Source: Veillonellaceae bacterium (GTDB taxonomy: Bacteria; Bacillota_C; Negativicutes; UBA1444). From it: 64,000 nucleotides of DNA. The notes beneath the pieces are model-generated. The model saw only the letters and a list, made by a program, of their open reading frames with translations, was not told the DNA's origin and did not search any database. The stretch is from contig JAAZNU010000027.1 of NCBI GenBank assembly GCA_012798135.1, positions 1 to 64,000 on the forward strand. Reading direction: 5' to 3'. The position numbers and the translations under genes were made by a program. Below are positions 25,779-36,976 of the stretch, one piece after another. How positions within the stretch are numbered: position 1 is the first letter of the stretch; each line of letters opens with the position of its first letter.

Positions 25779-25875
25779 TTGGATGACAGGCATGACACAA
25801 AAAAGCGGAACAATGCGTCATAGCGGCCATCCCTTGGCTTCAGGCCTGCGCCCTGGTCCTCAGGAGTCCGGGTCT
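25779..25875 (-). promoter_or_regulatory. Unidentified structured leader, candidate riboswitch or attenuator
   Basis: About 100 bases of GC-rich, self-complementary RNA precede the terminator. A block reading GCGCAGG on the minus strand (near 25845) is complementary to CCTGCGC in the terminator stem and loop, so a mutually exclusive antiterminator is possible. I compared it by eye with S-box, TPP, T-box, glycine, cobalamin, ZTP and M-box signatures and found no match. It could hold a known class I failed to recognise. Confidence 0.55.
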
Positions 25876-25881
25876 GTTACT

Positions 25882-25910
25882 ATTATACGACCACGGAGAA
25901 AAATTATCAA
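25882..25910 (-). promoter_or_regulatory. Sigma-70-type promoter of the SsuABC-type operon
   Basis: On the minus strand TTGATA (25910-25905), a 17-bp spacer and a perfect TATAAT (25887-25882). Predicted start near 25875, giving a leader of about 160 bases. Confidence 0.75.
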
Positions 25911-26033
25911 TATCGTTGTGGATTTGGCAAACCGACCGATATTCGGATTCCCAACAAACAGGACAGGCTGGCGGAACCGATCCGCCGCCTGTCCTGAACA
26001 GACTCGCCCTTGTTATCTTGCCGGCAAGGAGCG

Positions 26034-26480
26034 TTACCAGTAAAATCCGGGAACGTCGCTCTTTTCCTTGCCGGACGCCGCTGCGGTTTTTTCGCCGTTC
26101 ACGATGCGCTCCGCCCGTTCCAGATTGTCCACCTTGATGACCACCCGGGCTTCGTTGGTCGAGGTAGAGGCAAAGGCATACAGATATTCGACGTTGATGC
26201 CGGCGCCGCTCAGCTTTTCGACCTGCTGCAGCAGGCCGCCCGGAGTGTCCTCGACCGTCAGGGTGAGGACGTTCGTGGATTTCACGGCGTAGCCGGCGCC
26301 GCGCAGGATGCGCTCGACCTTTTCCGGGTCGTTGACGATGATCCGCAGGATTCCGAAGTCGGCGGTGTCGGCGACGGATAGAGCCCGCAGATTGATCTCA
26401 TGCTCTTTCAGGACCCGCAGCACTTCCACCAGAGTGCCCGGACGATTTTCGACGAATACCGAAATTTGCTGGATGATCAT
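26034..26480 (-). CDS. Tandem ACT-domain protein
   Basis: A 148-residue protein with two ACT modules: residues 1-65 (ISVFVENRPGTLVEVLRVL) and about 68-135 (LTLTVEDTPGGLLQQVEKL). ACT pairs bind amino acids and control enzymes. Homologous two-ACT proteins are often encoded next to phenylacetate-CoA ligase in anaerobic Firmicutes, and here the gene directly follows it (17 bases). It may sense an aromatic or branched-chain amino acid and modulate the ligase pathway. The ligand is not established. Confidence 0.88.
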   Translation of the reverse strand: MIIQQISVFVENRPGTLVEVLRVLKEHEINLRALSVADTADFGILRIIVNDPEKVERILRGAGYAVKSTNVLTLTVEDTPGGLLQQVEKLSGAGINVEYLYAFASTSTNEARVVIKVDNLERAERIVNGEKTAAASGKEKSDVPGFYW

Positions 26481-26497
26481 GCTTCTTCCTCCTCGTA

Positions 26498-27796
26498 TCA
26501 GATATTCCGCTTGTCGATGACGCGCTTGGCCTTGCCTTCGCTGCGCTCGATCGTCTTGGGGCCGACCAGGCGGACTTTGGCGCTGACGCTCAGGGCGCTG
26601 GCCAGCTCTGCTTCGATTTTGTGTTCGAGCACTTCCAGGCCGCGGATTTCGTCCGAGAACATGTTCTCGGTCATTTCGACCAGGACGGTGAGGTGGTCGA
26701 GGTTGTCGACGCGGTCCACGATCAGCTGGTAATGGGGCGAGGTTTCGCCCAGGCCCAGCAGCACGCTTTCGACCTGCGACGGGAACACGTTGACGCCGCG
26801 GATGATCAGCATGTCGTCGCTGCGGCCGAGGACTTTGCTCATCCGGACCAGGGTGCGGCCGCATTCGCAGGGCTCGGCTGTCAGGACGGACAGGTCGCGG
26901 GTCCGGTACCGGAGCATCGGCATGCCTTCCTTGGTCAGCGTGGTCAGGACCAGCTCGCCCTTTTCGCCGTAGGGAAGCGTTTTTCCGGTCGTGGGATCGA
27001 TGATTTCGGGATAGAAATGATCTTCACTGACGTGCAGGCCGTTCTGGCAGGAGCATTCGCAGGCGACGCCCGGGCCGATGATCTCGCTCAGGCCGTAAAT
27101 GTCATAGGCTTTGATTCCCAACGCTTTTTCGATTTCCAGCCGCATTCGCTGTGACCAGGGTTCGGCGCCGAATACGCCGGCTTTCAGGGCCATTTCTCCC
27201 GGCTGGATGCCCATTTCCTTCATCGTTTCGGCGATGAACAGGGCGTAGGAGGGCGTACAGGCCAGCATGGTCGTGCCGAAGTCTTTCATCAGCATAATTT
27301 GACGCTGGGTGTTGCCGCTGGACGCCGGAATGACCGAAGCGCCGATCGCTTCCGCGCCGTAGTGGACGCCGAGGCCGCCGGTGAACAGGCCGTAGCCGTA
27401 GGCGACCTGGATCAGGGACTGTTTGGTGGCGCCGGCGGCGGTCAGGGTACGGGCCATGACTTCCGACCAGATGCCGAGGTCGCGGTTGGTATAGCCGACG
27501 ACCGTGTGTTTGCCGGTCGTGCCGCTGGATGCGTGCAGGCGGACGATTTCCGCCAGCGGTACGGCGAACAGCCCGTACGGGTAGTTGTCGCGCATGTCCT
27601 GCTTGGTGATGAACGGCAGCTTGCCGAGGTCATCGATCGAGCGGATTTCTTCCGGCAGCAGGCCGGCTTTCTGCATTTGTTCCCGATAAAAGGGAACCTG
27701 CCGGTAAACGCGGCGAACCTGCTGCACCAGCCGGGCGGATTGCAGCTCAGCCATCTGAGCGCGGGGCATGGTTTCGATTGGTTTGTTCCAGTACAA
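26498..27796 (-). CDS. paaK: Phenylacetate-CoA ligase
   Basis: A 432-residue adenylate-forming enzyme that converts phenylacetate (or aryl acids from amino acid fermentation) to the CoA thioester with [18 protein letters not shown] (about 88-102) is the phosphate-binding loop, [10 protein letters not shown] lies near 237, the RYRTRDLS segment near 317 and the hinge region [16 protein letters not shown] near 345. I chose the TTG at 27796, 7 bases after GGGAGG, giving the usual YWNKPIETM start. It is led by a ykkC-family RNA with terminator and is followed by the ACT protein. Confidence 0.9.
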   Translation of the reverse strand: MYWNKPIETMPRAQMAELQSARLVQQVRRVYRQVPFYREQMQKAGLLPEEIRSIDDLGKLPFITKQDMRDNYPYGLFAVPLAEIVRLHASSGTTGKHTVVGYTNRDLGIWSEVMARTLTAAGATKQSLIQVAYGYGLFTGGLGVHYGAEAIGASVIPASSGNTQRQIMLMKDFGTTMLACTPSYALFIAETMKEMGIQPGEMALKAGVFGAEPWSQRMRLEIEKALGIKAYDIYGLSEIIGPGVACECSCQNGLHVSEDHFYPEIIDPTTGKTLPYGEKGELVLTTLTKEGMPMLRYRTRDLSVLTAEPCECGRTLVRMSKVLGRSDDMLIIRGVNVFPSQVESVLLGLGETSPHYQLIVDRVDNLDHLTVLVEMTENMFSDEIRGLEVLEHKIEAELASALSVSAKVRLVGPKTIERSEGKAKRVIDKRNI

Positions 27797-27842
27797 ATTC
27801 GTTCCTCCCATCCTACATTGCTGCTTGTTGCTGATAGCTGAT

Positions 27843-27888
27843 AAAAGAAAACCCCAGCACAAAGTTCGCATGGAACTTTCCGCTGGGG
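27843..27888 (-). terminator. Intrinsic terminator of the paaK leader
   Basis: On the minus strand CCCCAGC pairs with GCTGGGG and an inner AAAGTTC pairs with GAACTTT, followed by TTTTCTTTT. Its 5' arm CCCCAG (27888-27883) is also the 3' strand of the aptamer's closing helix, so the two structures exclude each other. Confidence 0.88.
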
Positions 27889-27960
27889 TTTTTTGTACCC
27901 ACGGTGTAGCCGGTCAGGCTCTGCGCCGCTCGGACCTGACGCATTCAGCCGGAACCCCAG
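27883..27960 (-). ncRNA. ykkC-family riboswitch aptamer (subclass unresolved)
   Basis: On the minus strand the blocks GGGGTTCCGG, CAGGTCCGAGCGGCGCAG, ACACCG and GGGTACAAAAAACCC occur in the order of the ykkC consensus. The closing helix pairs CTGGGG (27960-27955) with CCCCAG (27888-27883). Ligand binding should hold CCCCAG and prevent the terminator, making an ON switch. The family includes guanidine-I, ppGpp and PRPP sensors. The CCGAGCGGCGCAG block looks more like the ppGpp/PRPP subtypes than guanidine-I, but I recall these consensus sequences from memory. Confidence 0.72.
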
Positions 27961-28007
27961 GCGCACTTCCATTCATGAAAGAATGTTGTATACAATACTT
28001 GACACCC

Positions 28008-28036
28008 ATTATAGCAGCTGCCATAAAGCAGTGCAA
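28008..28036 (-). promoter_or_regulatory. Sigma-70-type promoter of paaK
   Basis: On the minus strand TTGCAC (28036-28031), a 17-bp spacer and TATAAT (28013-28008). Transcription should start near 28001, giving a leader of about 200 bases that carries the ykkC-type RNA. Confidence 0.78.
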
Positions 28037-28272
28037 GAACGTTGCAAAAGCGGCCTGCAAGCGCCAGAACAGGCCCGCTGCCCAGTGGTGTCGGTGGATT
28101 AAACGGCGAATCCGTGATAAAATTTAAAAAATGCGAAATGTGGCGATAAACGAAACCGGCGCGGAGTCGGACGATGCGGCGTCGGCGGCGTGACGTGAAA
28201 ATTCGGCGGCTGGCGGGAGCCTGCCCAGGTTTTTTGCAGGTGGCCGATCAGTGGAAGGAGCAAGAACTTACG

Positions 28273-31035
<2,763 letters not shown>

Positions 31036-31101
31036 CACCTGCCGTCACGAATCCTTTGCTGCGAAGTGTGCGCCGACACACAACGCCGACAATTCGGTTA
31101 C

Positions 31102-31145
31102 AACCGTTCCCTGCAGAAAGACGAAGCGGGGAACGGTTTTCTTTT
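31102..31145 (+). terminator. Intrinsic terminator after the P-type ATPase
   Basis: Stem AACCGTTCCC (31102-31111) with GGGAACGGTT (31129-31138), then TTCTTTTT. Confidence 0.9.
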
Positions 31146-31368
31146 TACGCACATATTTTACAGATGTAGCAGGAAAAACACGACATAGTGCGAATTGATA
31201 GTTATATGGAAAAATTCAAACAATAAAACGCATTTTCGCATAGGAAGTGCAGCGCTGGAGGTGCGATTTGGAAAGGATGCAGGTTGAAGGAAGGGAGGCG
31301 GACGAAAAAGAAGGAGATATGGTGACAGGTCGGCCCTAAACAAAAATAAATGATAGGAGGCAACGTAG
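31146..31368 (+). other. AT-rich leader region upstream of the fatty acid transporter
   Basis: No recognisable gene or RNA family. The second half is purine-rich. A very short open frame (31268-31339, TTG start, 23 codons) follows GGAGGTG, but nothing else supports it. The transporter's own AGGAGG ribosome site is at about 31356. Confidence 0.5.
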
Positions 31369-32721
31369 ATGTTTAGAAAACTCGGCCAAGTTATGGCTAG
31401 TTGGTCGTTTAAGTACTTGCCTGACCCCAGCATTTTTGCGGTTCTGCTGACCTTTATCGCCTTCGGGCTCGGTCTCGCGTTGACCAACACCACCCCCCTG
31501 CAGATGGTGGTCAACTGGTACAAAGGATTCTGGGAGCTGCTGACCTTCAGCATGCAGATGGCTTTGATGGTCATCACGGCCTCGGCGGTGGCTAACGCTC
31601 CGCTGGTCCGCGGCTGGATCGCCAAGATTGCGGCGACTCCTAAAAATAGTTCGCATGCCGTCTATATGATCGCTCTGATCAGTATTGCGATTTCCATTCT
31701 TCACTGGGGACTGGCGCTGGTGCTCGGCTCGTTGCTGGCCAAAGAAGTGGCGAAATCCCTGCGGAAGCGCAGCATTCCCTTTGAATACGGCTTAATGGGT
31801 GCAGCCGCCTACCTCGGCCAGATGACCTGGCATGGCGGCCCGTCGGCGTCGATCGGTTTGTTGATTGCTACGCCGGGACATTTTCTGGAAAAACAAATCG
31901 GCGTCATTCCCATTTCCGACTACATGTTCAATCCCGTTAATATTGCGGTGACGATTCTTTGCCTGGTCTTGCCGCCGTTCTTTGCCTGGATGATCCATCC
32001 GAAACCGGAGGAAATTAAACCGCTGGACGCGGACGTAGCGGCCTATCTCGATAAAGACGATGCGCCGGCCAAAGCCGTGGCGGCTGCGGAGCAGACGCTG
32101 GGCGACCGCTTGAATAACAGCTGGCTGATTGCATTTTTGCTGGGAACCCTGGGAACTGTCTATATCGTTTACCATTTCGTGACCAAAGGTTTTGCCTTGG
32201 ATCTTAATATCGTCAACGCGATCTTTTTCTTCGCCGGCATTTATCTGCACGGCACCATGGCCAATTACGTCAAGGCCGTGAAAGACGCCACCGGCGGTGT
32301 CAGCGGAATTATCTTCCAGTTTCCGCTGTATGCTGGTATCATGGGAATTGTACGATATTCCGGGTTGGTGGATGTCATGTCGAAAGCCATTGTTGGCTTC
32401 AGTTCCGAGTATATGTTCTACTTCTGGACATTTATCATGGCCAGCATCGTCAACCTGTTCGTTCCCAGCGGCGGCGGCCAGTGGGTTGTGCAGGGACCGA
32501 TTGCGATGAAGTCGGCGGAATTGATGCACGCCAGCTATATCAAAACCGCCTTGGCAGTCGCCTACGGCAATACCTGGACCAATATGCTGCAGCCGTTTTG
32601 GGCAATCGCCCTGCTCGGCATTACCGGCCTGAAGGCGCGGGATGTCATTGGTTATGCCACCGCGGTCATGATCCTGAGCTTTGTGGTATTCGCGCTGCCG
32701 TTGCTGTTTTTGCCGGCCTAA
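31369..32721 (+). CDS. atoE: Short-chain fatty acid transporter (AtoE family)
   Basis: A 450-residue membrane permease with about eleven spans. The WSFKYLPDPSIFAVLLT start, HGGPSASIGLLIATPGH near 160-176 and FVPSGGGQWVVQGP near 362-375 are hallmarks of the AtoE/TIGR00366 family, which imports acetoacetate, butyrate and similar acids. No atoAD-type CoA transferase is adjacent; instead an amidase follows 55 bases downstream, suggesting that the operon deals with an amide-derived short acid. Start ATG has a GGAGG site. Confidence 0.9.
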   Translation: MFRKLGQVMASWSFKYLPDPSIFAVLLTFIAFGLGLALTNTTPLQMVVNWYKGFWELLTFSMQMALMVITASAVANAPLVRGWIAKIAATPKNSSHAVYMIALISIAISILHWGLALVLGSLLAKEVAKSLRKRSIPFEYGLMGAAAYLGQMTWHGGPSASIGLLIATPGHFLEKQIGVIPISDYMFNPVNIAVTILCLVLPPFFAWMIHPKPEEIKPLDADVAAYLDKDDAPAKAVAAAEQTLGDRLNNSWLIAFLLGTLGTVYIVYHFVTKGFALDLNIVNAIFFFAGIYLHGTMANYVKAVKDATGGVSGIIFQFPLYAGIMGIVRYSGLVDVMSKAIVGFSSEYMFYFWTFIMASIVNLFVPSGGGQWVVQGPIAMKSAELMHASYIKTALAVAYGNTWTNMLQPFWAIALLGITGLKARDVIGYATAVMILSFVVFALPLLFLPA

Positions 32722-32776
32722 CCGCTGACGCCGGTTGGGCAGGCATAGTCTAAATGAAAAAGGAGAGTGGTTACAG

Positions 32777-34273
32777 ATGACGGTTCAAAGCGATCCGAAT
32801 GTTTTTGTGCTGGAGGAAGCGACCATCGCCGACATCCACCGGGCCATGCAGCAGGGGATATTGACCTGCCGCAGCCTGACGGAGAAGTATCTGAAGCGGA
32901 TCGAACAATTCGATCAAAAGGGACCGGCGCTGAATGCCGTGATTCTGGTCAATCCGCGGGCGCTGGAAATTGCCGATGAACTGGATGCGGCTTTCAAGGC
33001 GAAAGGTTTTGTCGGGCCGTTGCATGGAATTCCGTTACTGCTCAAGGACAATGTGGATACGGGTGACATGGATACTACCGCCGGCTCGCTGAGTCTGAAG
33101 GGATTCCGCCCGGACGACGATGCCTTTATTACCCGAAAATTGAAGGAAGCCGGCGCTTTGATCCTGGCTAAGGTCAATCTTCACGAATTCGCCGTTTGGG
33201 GCGAGTCGGTCAGTTCCATTTTGGGACAGACTCTGAATCCCTACGACCTGACCCGGACGCCGGGCGGGTCCAGCGGCGGCACGGGGGCCGGACTGGCGGC
33301 AAACTACGGCGTGGTGGGAATCGGCACGGATACGATCAATTCGATTCGCTCACCGGCATCGGCCTGCGGCTTGGTGGGTATACGGCCGACGATTGGCCTG
33401 GTGAGCCGCGATGGGATCGTTCCCTACTCTTTCACGCAGGATACAGCAGGTCCGCTGGCGCGGACCGTTGCCGACGCGGTTGCGGTTCTCGACGCGATTG
33501 CGGGATATGATCCGTCGGATGCGGCCACGGCCTGGTCGGTAGGGCAAATACCGGGATCCTATGCGGCGAATCTGAATCCGCAGGGACTCAAAGGGAAACG
33601 GATCGGCGTGTTGCGGAGCTTCTTCGGGACTGGCCCGGACCATCAGGAAGTCAATGCCGCCATGGAAAAATGCATCGCGGCGATGCGTGGCCAAGGGGCG
33701 GAAATAGTGGAAGTGACCGACCCGATTGACTCCAACTATCTGGTTTCCGAAGTGAGCTTGCATTTGCACGATCTCAAGGACCACCTGAACTCCTATCTTG
33801 CCGTGTTGGGCGACAAAGCGCAGGTTCACTCGCTGAGCGACATCATTGCTTCCGGCAAGTATCATCCGGGTATCGAGGACAATATCAAAAAAGCGGAGCA
33901 ACTCAGCACTTCCACTCCGGAGTACCGGGAACGTCTCGTGAAGCGCTCGGAACTGCAGACACAGACGATGAAGCTGCTGGCTGACTACCGCTTGGATGCC
34001 CTGGTGTACCCGCATCAAAAACGCCTGGCTGTACCGGTCGGGCAGACGCAGATCGAGCGCAATGGCGTGCTCGGTTCCGTAACCGGATTCCCTTCCATCG
34101 TCGTGCCAGGCGGTTTTTCCGCGCCTACGCCTTCGGCGCCGATCGGCGTGCCGATTGGGCTGGAAATTCTGGGGCGGCCATGGAGCGAGCCGGCATTGAT
34201 TCAGATTGCCTATGCGTTTGAACAGGCGACCAAATTCCGCCGGCCGCCGGAATCCACGCCGCCGCTTGGCTGA
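32777..34273 (+). CDS. Amidase-signature hydrolase
   Basis: A 498-residue amidase-signature enzyme. The Ser-cisSer-Lys catalytic triad is complete: Lys90 in LLLKDN, Ser165 in GGSSGGTGAG and Ser189 in INSIRSPAS, with normal spacing. It hydrolyses an amide to acid and ammonia; the exact substrate is unknown. ATG 32777 follows AAGGAG; an upstream in-frame start lacks a ribosome site. It is probably co-transcribed with the AtoE-family permease. The long palindromic terminator at 34314 ends the unit. Confidence 0.9.
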   Translation: MTVQSDPNVFVLEEATIADIHRAMQQGILTCRSLTEKYLKRIEQFDQKGPALNAVILVNPRALEIADELDAAFKAKGFVGPLHGIPLLLKDNVDTGDMDTTAGSLSLKGFRPDDDAFITRKLKEAGALILAKVNLHEFAVWGESVSSILGQTLNPYDLTRTPGGSSGGTGAGLAANYGVVGIGTDTINSIRSPASACGLVGIRPTIGLVSRDGIVPYSFTQDTAGPLARTVADAVAVLDAIAGYDPSDAATAWSVGQIPGSYAANLNPQGLKGKRIGVLRSFFGTGPDHQEVNAAMEKCIAAMRGQGAEIVEVTDPIDSNYLVSEVSLHLHDLKDHLNSYLAVLGDKAQVHSLSDIIASGKYHPGIEDNIKKAEQLSTSTPEYRERLVKRSELQTQTMKLLADYRLDALVYPHQKRLAVPVGQTQIERNGVLGSVTGFPSIVVPGGFSAPTPSAPIGVPIGLEILGRPWSEPALIQIAYAFEQATKFRRPPESTPPLG

Positions 34274-34313
34274 TTCGCAACGCGGCGAATACTGTCGGGG
34301 TTTTTCCTGAAAA

Positions 34314-34352
34314 GACAGCGTCATCCGCCGGCGGATGACGCTGTCTTTTTTT
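34314..34352 (+). terminator. Strong intrinsic terminator after the amidase gene
   Basis: A 32-base perfect palindrome: arm 34314-34329 (begins GACAGCGTCATCC) and arm 34330-34345, followed by seven T. The real loop is the central four to six bases. Confidence 0.92.
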
Positions 34353-34441
34353 GACGGTGGGGTAGCCGGGCAGATCGCCGGGCTACTTTTTTTGGCGCAG
34401 TTTTTGGTGTAGAATCAACGGGAAGGAGCGTGAGTGGGTTG

Positions 34442-35131
34442 ATGAAAATAACCGTAGTGGGCTCGGGACGCATGGGAAAAATTTTGGCGGGCGCGATGTC
34501 CGGTGAAAACGAAGTCGCCTTGTATGACGCCGACCGGGAAAATGCCGAGCGCGTGGCCGGTGCGCTCCACCTGAGGGCGCTGGCAACGATGACGGAAGCG
34601 GCGGCGGATGCCATCGTGCTGGCGGTACCGGACCAAGCCGTTGCCGCGTGTGTAGCGGAGTTTGTTAGGACCGGGCAAGCCTGGAACATTTTCAGCGTGG
34701 CGACGAACATTTCCCGGGAAATGTTGGCGGCTCTGGACAGCGGGGACGTGCGCTGCCTGAATGTGAAAATAATCGGCCATGCCGGCGAGATGAGCCGGGG
34801 CTCCCGCCCGGTTCTGGTTATTGACAGGGGCGCGGCGAGGCTGGTGGAGCTGGCGCAGCAGGTTTTTGCGGCAGTCGGGATCCTGACTGTCGGTGAGGCG
34901 GACCAGGTCCGACGGATCAATAATGTGGCTACGACGGAAGCTCTCCGGGCAGCAGTGGCGGTGGAACGCGCATTGCAGCAGGAAGGAATTACCGATCCGG
35001 CGGTGATCCGGGGCGCGTTGTCGCAGGTGGCGCCGGGTGTTGTGCGCGCCTATGCCGAAAACGATCTGGGGCCGTTCGCCCGGGAGATCGTCGCCAGGAT
35101 TCGGCGGAATGGTCAAGAAGACGCGACATGA
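34442..35131 (+). CDS. NAD(P)-binding reductase of the ProC/F420-reductase fold group
   Basis: A 229-residue protein with an N-terminal Rossmann fold (MKITVVGSGRMGKILAGAM) and an all-helical C-terminal half. The layout resembles pyrroline-5-carboxylate reductase and NADP-binding F420 oxidoreductases, but the canonical ProC C-terminal signature is not clear, so I do not call it proC. The start could be ATG 34442, TTG 34439 or GTG 34430; the AAGGAG site spacing favours the first two. It stands alone between two terminator regions. Function unknown. Confidence 0.7.
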   Translation: MKITVVGSGRMGKILAGAMSGENEVALYDADRENAERVAGALHLRALATMTEAAADAIVLAVPDQAVAACVAEFVRTGQAWNIFSVATNISREMLAALDSGDVRCLNVKIIGHAGEMSRGSRPVLVIDRGAARLVELAQQVFAAVGILTVGEADQVRRINNVATTEALRAAVAVERALQQEGITDPAVIRGALSQVAPGVVRAYAENDLGPFAREIVARIRRNGQEDAT

Positions 35132-35249
35132 TTACTGGGGGTCGGGCGGGGCGATTATAGCTTGTCTCAAACAGCGATAACAGGGGATTCCGGCGAAATC
35201 TAATGAAAAATTGCGGCATTGCCGGATTTTAGAGATTTTCGACAAATAT

Positions 35250-35278
35250 TTGACATTATCGTGAGAATTTTATAAAAT
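35250..35278 (+). promoter_or_regulatory. Promoter of the NhaD/ArsB-type transporter gene
   Basis: TTGACA (35250-35255), 17-bp spacer, TAAAAT (35273-35278). The start would be near 35285, giving a leader of about 220 bases. Confidence 0.72.
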
Positions 35279-35284
35279 TAAGTT

Positions 35285-35392
35285 AATTACAAAAGAAATT
35301 CACACCTCTCCACCCAGGGAGTTACCGAACGACTCGATGGTCACGCAGGGACTTTCCCCCGGTTCAGCAGGCGGCGAAATAGCTGCAGGAAA
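35285..35392 (+). promoter_or_regulatory. Structured leader, candidate cation-sensing riboswitch
   Basis: A roughly 110-base leader precedes a strong terminator. GAACG (35327-35331) plus GGTC (35339-35342) can pair with CGTTC and GACC in the terminator's 5' arm (35393-35402), so an antiterminator is available. The regulated gene is a NhaD/ArsB-type antiporter, which fits a sodium or lithium riboswitch (DUF1646 or nhaA motifs), but I could not verify those consensus sequences from memory. Confidence 0.5.
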
Positions 35393-35426
35393 GACCTCGT
35401 TCCAAAGGGACGGGTCATTTTTTTTT
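35393..35426 (+). terminator. Intrinsic terminator in the transporter leader
   Basis: Arm 35393-35403 pairs with arm 35407-35416 over ten positions with one bulged T, followed by A and nine T. It is 80 bases upstream of the gene, so it must be regulatory. Confidence 0.85.
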
Positions 35427-35505
35427 GGCGGGAAGATGTTGCTGCAAGCCGATTGCGGCAAATATTCATAGTAGACCCGAATAAAGTTGAAATGGGAGGA
35501 ATCAC

Positions 35506-36807
35506 ATGCTTTTATCCGGATCGATTTTTCTGATTACCTTTATCGCCCTGATTTTCGACAAAATTCCCCGCACGATTGTGGCCGTGGCAGGGGCCATTGC
35601 CATGATCGCCACCGGTGTTCTGAGCATCAGTGAGGCGATGGAGTTTGTCAGTTGGGAAACCATCGGCCTGCTGTTCGGGATGTTTTCTCTGGTCGCCATA
35701 TTGTCGGAAGCCGGCTTCTTTCAGTTTTTGGCGCTGTGGGTCGCCGAAAAGCTTCATTACAAAGCCGTGTCGATTTTTCTCGTATTTCCGCTGCTGTCCG
35801 CCTTTTTGGCGGCATTCATCGATAGCATTACGGTAATGTTGTTTTTGGTCAGTCTGACGTATGAGATCTGCCGCGTCGTTCGGATGGACCCGGTTCCCCT
35901 GGTCATCGCCGAAGTCTGCTCGGCCAATATCGGTGGCGCGGCTACGTTGGTCGGCGACCCGCCCAATGTCATTCTGGGCACGATGTTGGGCTTCACATTC
36001 AATGATTTTGCTACGAACACCGGACCCATCGCCATCCTCAGCACCCTGGTCTGCGTCGGGCTGTTTTACCTGAAGGAAAAAAACAATATTGCGGCCGCCC
36101 AGGCCGGCGCGGTGGCTTCGCAGGAAACGGCCGGACTGCGGCCGGCTGATAAAATCCAGGACCGGCAGTTGCTGAAGGTCGGGCTGATCGGCTTTATAGT
36201 CGCCATCATTTTGCTGACCACGCATACCTTCCTGGAGCATTCCTTGGGAATCAAGATCTCCGTCGCCGAAGCCGCCCTGATTCCGGCGATGGCCGCCATC
36301 CTGCTGGGCGGGCACAAAACCCATGACATCATCCACCGGATCGACATCGACGTGCTGCTGTTTTTCGTGGCCCTGTTTGTCATTGTCGGCGGCCTGGAAA
36401 AAACCCACGTCATCAAATTCCTGGCCGACAGCATGGTGGCGATATCCGGCGGCAGTCCCTACATTCTGCTGGCGTTCCTGGTATTCGGCGCCGGCTATAC
36501 CAGCGGCGTCGTCGACAATGTGCCGCTGGCGCTGACCATGGGCGTTATTTTGAAGGACATCTCCCAGACCAGCAACATGCTGGCATTGCCGATCATGGTC
36601 TGGGCGTTGGCGCTCGGCGTGGATATCGGCGGCAACATTACCCCGATCGGCGCCTCCGCCAATGTGGTGGCGTACAGCAGCATGGAGAAATTCGGCTCGA
36701 AAGTTGGCTGGGGTCGCTGGATCCGACATGCCTTCTGGCCGACCACGATCGTGTTGGTCCTTTGCTACGCGTTGATCCTGCTGAAACTCCATATCGGCTG
36801 GTATTGA
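35506..36807 (+). CDS. NhaD/ArsB-superfamily ion transporter
   Basis: A 433-residue membrane protein with about twelve spans. The VGDPPNVILG segment (about 149-158), the first repeat FDKIPRTIVAVAGA and the late NITPIGASANVVAYS segment are typical of the ArsB/NhaD/SLC13 ion transporter superfamily. Members include Na+/H+ antiporters and anion permeases. The leader RNA hints at control by an ion. ATG follows GGGAGGAA. Confidence 0.85.
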   Translation: MLLSGSIFLITFIALIFDKIPRTIVAVAGAIAMIATGVLSISEAMEFVSWETIGLLFGMFSLVAILSEAGFFQFLALWVAEKLHYKAVSIFLVFPLLSAFLAAFIDSITVMLFLVSLTYEICRVVRMDPVPLVIAEVCSANIGGAATLVGDPPNVILGTMLGFTFNDFATNTGPIAILSTLVCVGLFYLKEKNNIAAAQAGAVASQETAGLRPADKIQDRQLLKVGLIGFIVAIILLTTHTFLEHSLGIKISVAEAALIPAMAAILLGGHKTHDIIHRIDIDVLLFFVALFVIVGGLEKTHVIKFLADSMVAISGGSPYILLAFLVFGAGYTSGVVDNVPLALTMGVILKDISQTSNMLALPIMVWALALGVDIGGNITPIGASANVVAYSSMEKFGSKVGWGRWIRHAFWPTTIVLVLCYALILLKLHIGWY

Positions 36808-36888
36808 ACTTCCGCAACGAAGTAAATTTGTCAGGACGCCTGGCGGTTGCTCATCGACCCGGCGGAGGTGGCGGGAGGGCCCGGGCTG

Positions 36889-36897
36889 TGCTATAGT
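36889..36897 (+). promoter_or_regulatory. Extended -10 promoter of the hexokinase gene
   Basis: TGCTATAGT is an extended -10 element (TG-N-TATAGT). No clear -35 box is seen. Predicted start near 36904. Confidence 0.5.
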
Positions 36898-36976
36898 ATA
36901 ACTGAATACAGAGCATTTGGAGACGCCGCCGAATTCACAGCAGATCGGCGGCGTTTTTCCCGGCGGAGGCGAGAGC

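Noticed and set aside
25779..25875. S-box, T-box, TPP, cobalamin or ZTP riboswitch upstream of the SsuABC-type genes
   Set aside because: None of the conserved core sequences I know for these classes is present on the minus strand.
31256..31272. Sigma-54-like promoter upstream of atoE
   Set aside because: GG is followed at the right distance by TG rather than GC, and the -24 half is poor.
31268..31339. Short leader frame upstream of atoE
   Set aside because: Only 23 codons, ribosome site too close to the start, no terminator or hairpin that would make it an attenuator.
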